A stretch of 36,775 nucleotides of DNA from Bacteroidota bacterium (lineage in GTDB: Bacteria > Bacteroidota > Bacteroidia > M30B66), in contig CANHIS010000030.1 in NCBI GenBank assembly GCA_947460255.1, forward strand, positions 1 to 36,775. The letters are read 5' to 3'. Position numbers and translations under genes: made by a program. Under the pieces are notes generated by a model. The model did no database searches. It was not told the DNA's origin and worked only from the letters and a program-made list of their open reading frames with translations. Position 1 is the first letter of the stretch, and each line of letters begins with the position of its first letter. Positions 34,930-36,775 of this stretch are shown one piece after another.

Positions 34930-35855
34930 GCATTACCCGTCGCATTGTAAAATTACTTTTACTTCTGCTGGCACCGTCGGCGCTAAGCGCTCAACAAGAT
35001 CCGATGTACAGTATGTACATGTTTAATCCGCTTTCGATTAACCCAGCTTACGCGGGTTCACTCGATCAATTTCAAGCAGTTGGAATGTTTCGTAGACAAT
35101 GGATGAAATTTCCGGGATCTCCAGGAACATCTACCTGCACTGTGCATGGTCCGCTCAAGAATGAAACAATGGGCTTAGGACTAAGCATGATGAACGACCA
35201 AGTTGTTTTTTTCAAAACAACCAGCTTTATGGTATCGTACGCCTACAAGTTGAAGTTAGAGAAATCAACCTTAGCCTTCGGGCTTCAAACAGGCGTTCGC
35301 AATTTCAATGTCAACCTCACTGAAGTGGAATTGTCGCCCGATTACAAATACGACGCAGCATTTGCCAACAATTTTTCGAGTTGGAATTTTAATTTCGGTG
35401 CCGGAGTATTCTGGTATGGCGAAAAATGGTACGGTGGATTCAGCATTCCGCACCTCAACAACCACTTATTGCGTGATGATTTGTTAAATTCTGACGATGT
35501 AGCGCGCCTTCGAACACACATGAATCTTTATGGAGGTTATGTGTTCGATTTAGGTTCTGATTTGAAACTAAAGCCATCAGTTCTTTTAAAAGGCGTTGCT
35601 GGAGCTCCAGTTCAGATGGATATCAATTCGAATCTTTACTACCAAGATTTATATGGAATTGGCTTGAGCTACAGAACTGGAAATGCCATTCTTGTGCTTG
35701 CAGAAGTGAAGGTGAATAAAAATTTCAGATTAGGTTACGCTACCGATTTCACCGTAAATAAACTTTCTGGAAGAGTTGGGGCAACGCACGAAATCATGGT
35801 TCGTTATGATTTCATGACCAACAAATCAGGCACTTTCACACAAAGAGATTTTTAA
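34920..35855 (+). CDS. PorP/SprF family outer-membrane protein
   Basis: A 311-residue protein. The signal peptide ends ALSAQ, directly followed by QDPMYSMYMFNPLSINPAYAGS, the signature opening of the PorP/SprF family. The body alternates polar and hydrophobic residues as expected for an outer-membrane beta-barrel (GLGLSMMNDQVVFFKTTSF, FGAGVFWYGEKWYGGFSIPH, LRLGYATDF-like NFRLGYATDFTVNKLSG). SprF-type proteins assist the export or surface attachment of type B sorting-domain proteins by the T9SS. Its first 10 bases overlap the end of the 989-residue gene, a strong sign of functional pairing and translational coupling. A terminator follows. Confidence 0.94.
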   Translation: MEISITRRIVKLLLLLLAPSALSAQQDPMYSMYMFNPLSINPAYAGSLDQFQAVGMFRRQWMKFPGSPGTSTCTVHGPLKNETMGLGLSMMNDQVVFFKTTSFMVSYAYKLKLEKSTLAFGLQTGVRNFNVNLTEVELSPDYKYDAAFANNFSSWNFNFGAGVFWYGEKWYGGFSIPHLNNHLLRDDLLNSDDVARLRTHMNLYGGYVFDLGSDLKLKPSVLLKGVAGAPVQMDINSNLYYQDLYGIGLSYRTGNAILVLAEVKVNKNFRLGYATDFTVNKLSGRVGATHEIMVRYDFMTNKSGTFTQRDF

Positions 35856-35907
35856 TTCTGAGTTGATCTAAATTCATCATTTCTCAAAGAATATTTCACT
35901 CATTTAC

Positions 35908-35938
35908 ATCCTCCGGCAGAAATTCCGGGGGATTTTTT
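35908..35938 (+). terminator. intrinsic terminator after the PorP/SprF gene
   Basis: ATCCTCCGG (35908-35916) pairs with CCGGGGGAT (35925-35933) with one G-U pair and an 8-base loop, followed by T's. It closes the surface-protein block. Confidence 0.88.
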
Positions 35939-36024
35939 GTGCTCAATTGCCAGTAAAATCGCCGATTAAGCAATAAACAAATTCGAAAATAGGCTGTTTA
36001 TTCGCAGACTTTAAAGACAGTATA

Positions 36025-36053
36025 TTGTATCGAGTTAAAATTGCATAATTTCG
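36025..36053 (+). promoter_or_regulatory. separate promoter for nuoJ
   Basis: TTG (36025-36027), 18 bases, TAATTTCG (36046-36053): correct spacing for a Bacteroidota promoter, with one mismatch in the -7 element (TTCG for TTTG). It ends 18 bases before the nuoJ ATG. It lies after the SprF terminator, so the second part of the nuo cluster has its own transcription start. Confidence 0.5.
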
Positions 36054-36071
36054 CGCCACCCAAGTAAAGGT

Positions 36072-36569
36072 ATGTCCTCTATCATTTTCCTCATCCTCGC
36101 AGTCCTAACCCTTGCATCGGCATTGATGGTAGTTTTTTCTAAAAGCCCCATCTACAGCGTGCTATGGCTCGTGATCTGCTTTTTCTCCATCACAGGACAT
36201 TACATCCTGCTGGACGCCCACTTTCTGGCAATTGTTAACCTGATCGTATACGCCGGTGCCATCATGGTACTGTTCCTGTTTGTGATCATGTTGCTTAACC
36301 TTAACAAAGAAACAGAACCCCATAAGCCTTTCTTGCTCAAACTTGCAGCAGTTGTTTCAGGCTGTTTGTTGATGCTTGTTTTGGCCGCTTCGCTGAAAGA
36401 TTTCTCAATCAGTTCAAGCGCTCCGCTTACCGACGGCTTCGGAACTGCCAAAGAGGTTGGGATGATTCTCTTCAAAAAATTTCTTGTTCCCTTCGAAGTC
36501 GCTTCCATCCTTTTCATCTCTGCGATGGTAGGAGCGGTTATCCTTGGTAAAAAATCTGTTAACGACTGA
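36072..36569 (+). CDS. nuoJ: NADH-quinone oxidoreductase subunit J
   Basis: A 165-residue membrane subunit with five hydrophobic helices. The recognisable region is [32 protein letters not shown], containing the pi-bulge helix with [10 protein letters not shown] that is conserved in complex I. The C-terminal helix ([22 protein letters not shown]) is also typical. Length is normal. It normally sits directly after nuoI. Here it is preceded by its own promoter and 23 kb of surface-protein genes. nuoK follows after 11 bases. Confidence 0.96.
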   Translation: MSSIIFLILAVLTLASALMVVFSKSPIYSVLWLVICFFSITGHYILLDAHFLAIVNLIVYAGAIMVLFLFVIMLLNLNKETEPHKPFLLKLAAVVSGCLLMLVLAASLKDFSISSSAPLTDGFGTAKEVGMILFKKFLVPFEVASILFISAMVGAVILGKKSVND

Positions 36570-36580
36570 TCACGGCAACT

Positions 36581-36775
36581 ATGGAAAATCTCCTCGGACC
36601 AATCAGCATCAACCACTATCTCTTTTTGAGTTCCATCCTCTTTTCAATTGGAGTGATGGGCGTTCTTTTGAGAAGAAACTTCATCGTCATTTTTATGTCG
36701 ATCGAACTGATGCTCAATTCAGTAAACATACTTTTGGCTGCCTTCTCTAGATTTAATGGCAACCAAGACGGACAA
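36581..36775 (+). CDS. nuoK: NADH-quinone oxidoreductase subunit K, 5' part
   Basis: The first 65 codons of a small membrane subunit, cut by the window end. Complete NuoK is about 100-110 residues. It shows [20 protein letters not shown] as the first helix and [19 protein letters not shown] as the second, with the conserved Glu in SIELMLN that takes part in proton translocation. The third helix lies outside the window. nuoL, nuoM and nuoN would be expected next. Confidence 0.95.
   Translation, partial: MENLLGPISINHYLFLSSILFSIGVMGVLLRRNFIVIFMSIELMLNSVNILLAAFSRFNGNQDGQ

Noticed and set aside
12785-36071. Genomic island or prophage explanation for the surface-protein block
   Set aside because: No integrase, transposase, tRNA, phage gene or flanking direct repeat was seen, so mobility cannot be claimed from this sequence.

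Overview
The window comes from the chromosome of a Bacteroidota bacterium, most likely a flavobacterium-like one. Evidence: secreted proteins with type IX secretion system (T9SS) type A and type B sorting domains; a PorP/SprF-family protein; a FISUMP-domain lipoprotein; a TonB-dependent receptor with an N-terminal carboxypeptidase-regulatory-like domain; promoter elements of the TAnnTTTG type; and a NuoG that lacks the molybdopterin domain. No tRNA, rRNA, CRISPR array, transposase, integrase or phage gene was seen.

Layout. (1) 1-5421 is housekeeping and accessory: the 3' part of an LTA-synthase-like sulfatase-fold enzyme; a convergent minus-strand group (membrane-anchored endonuclease/exonuclease/phosphatase protein, a 54-residue Cys/Lys-rich miniprotein, glutathione peroxidase); then a monoacylglycerol-lipase-like hydrolase overlapping an MFS transporter. 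(2) 5508-12861 is a tight nuoABCDEFGHI operon for respiratory complex I, with a -7 element and a possible structured leader in front and a strong intrinsic terminator directly after nuoI. (3) 13033-35855 is a 23 kb block of nine plus-strand genes, all predicted to be exported: three proteins sharing an N-terminal domain I cannot name, one TonB-dependent receptor, one FISUMP lipoprotein, a 1954-residue multidomain T9SS protein, a very codon-biased pair (a beta-helix-like protein ending in a dockerin-like calcium loop, then a protein with Ig repeats, two cohesin-like segments and a dockerin-like loop), a large type B sorting-domain protein, and an overlapping PorP/SprF gene. (4) 36025 onward: a separate promoter followed by nuoJ and the start of nuoK, cut by the window end.

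How it fits together. nuoA-I encode the NADH, Fe-S and quinone-proximal part of complex I and nuoJ-K begin the membrane arm, so one respiratory complex is encoded on both sides of a cell-surface locus. That locus looks like a T9SS-exported surface assembly: signal peptides lead the proteins to the periplasm, C-terminal sorting domains send them across the outer membrane, and PorP/SprF probably serves the type B protein. Cohesin-like and dockerin-like modules in neighbouring proteins suggest, but do not prove, calcium-dependent assembly on the surface. Terminators after nuoI, after the first surface gene, after the 1136-residue protein and after PorP/SprF split the block into separate transcription units.
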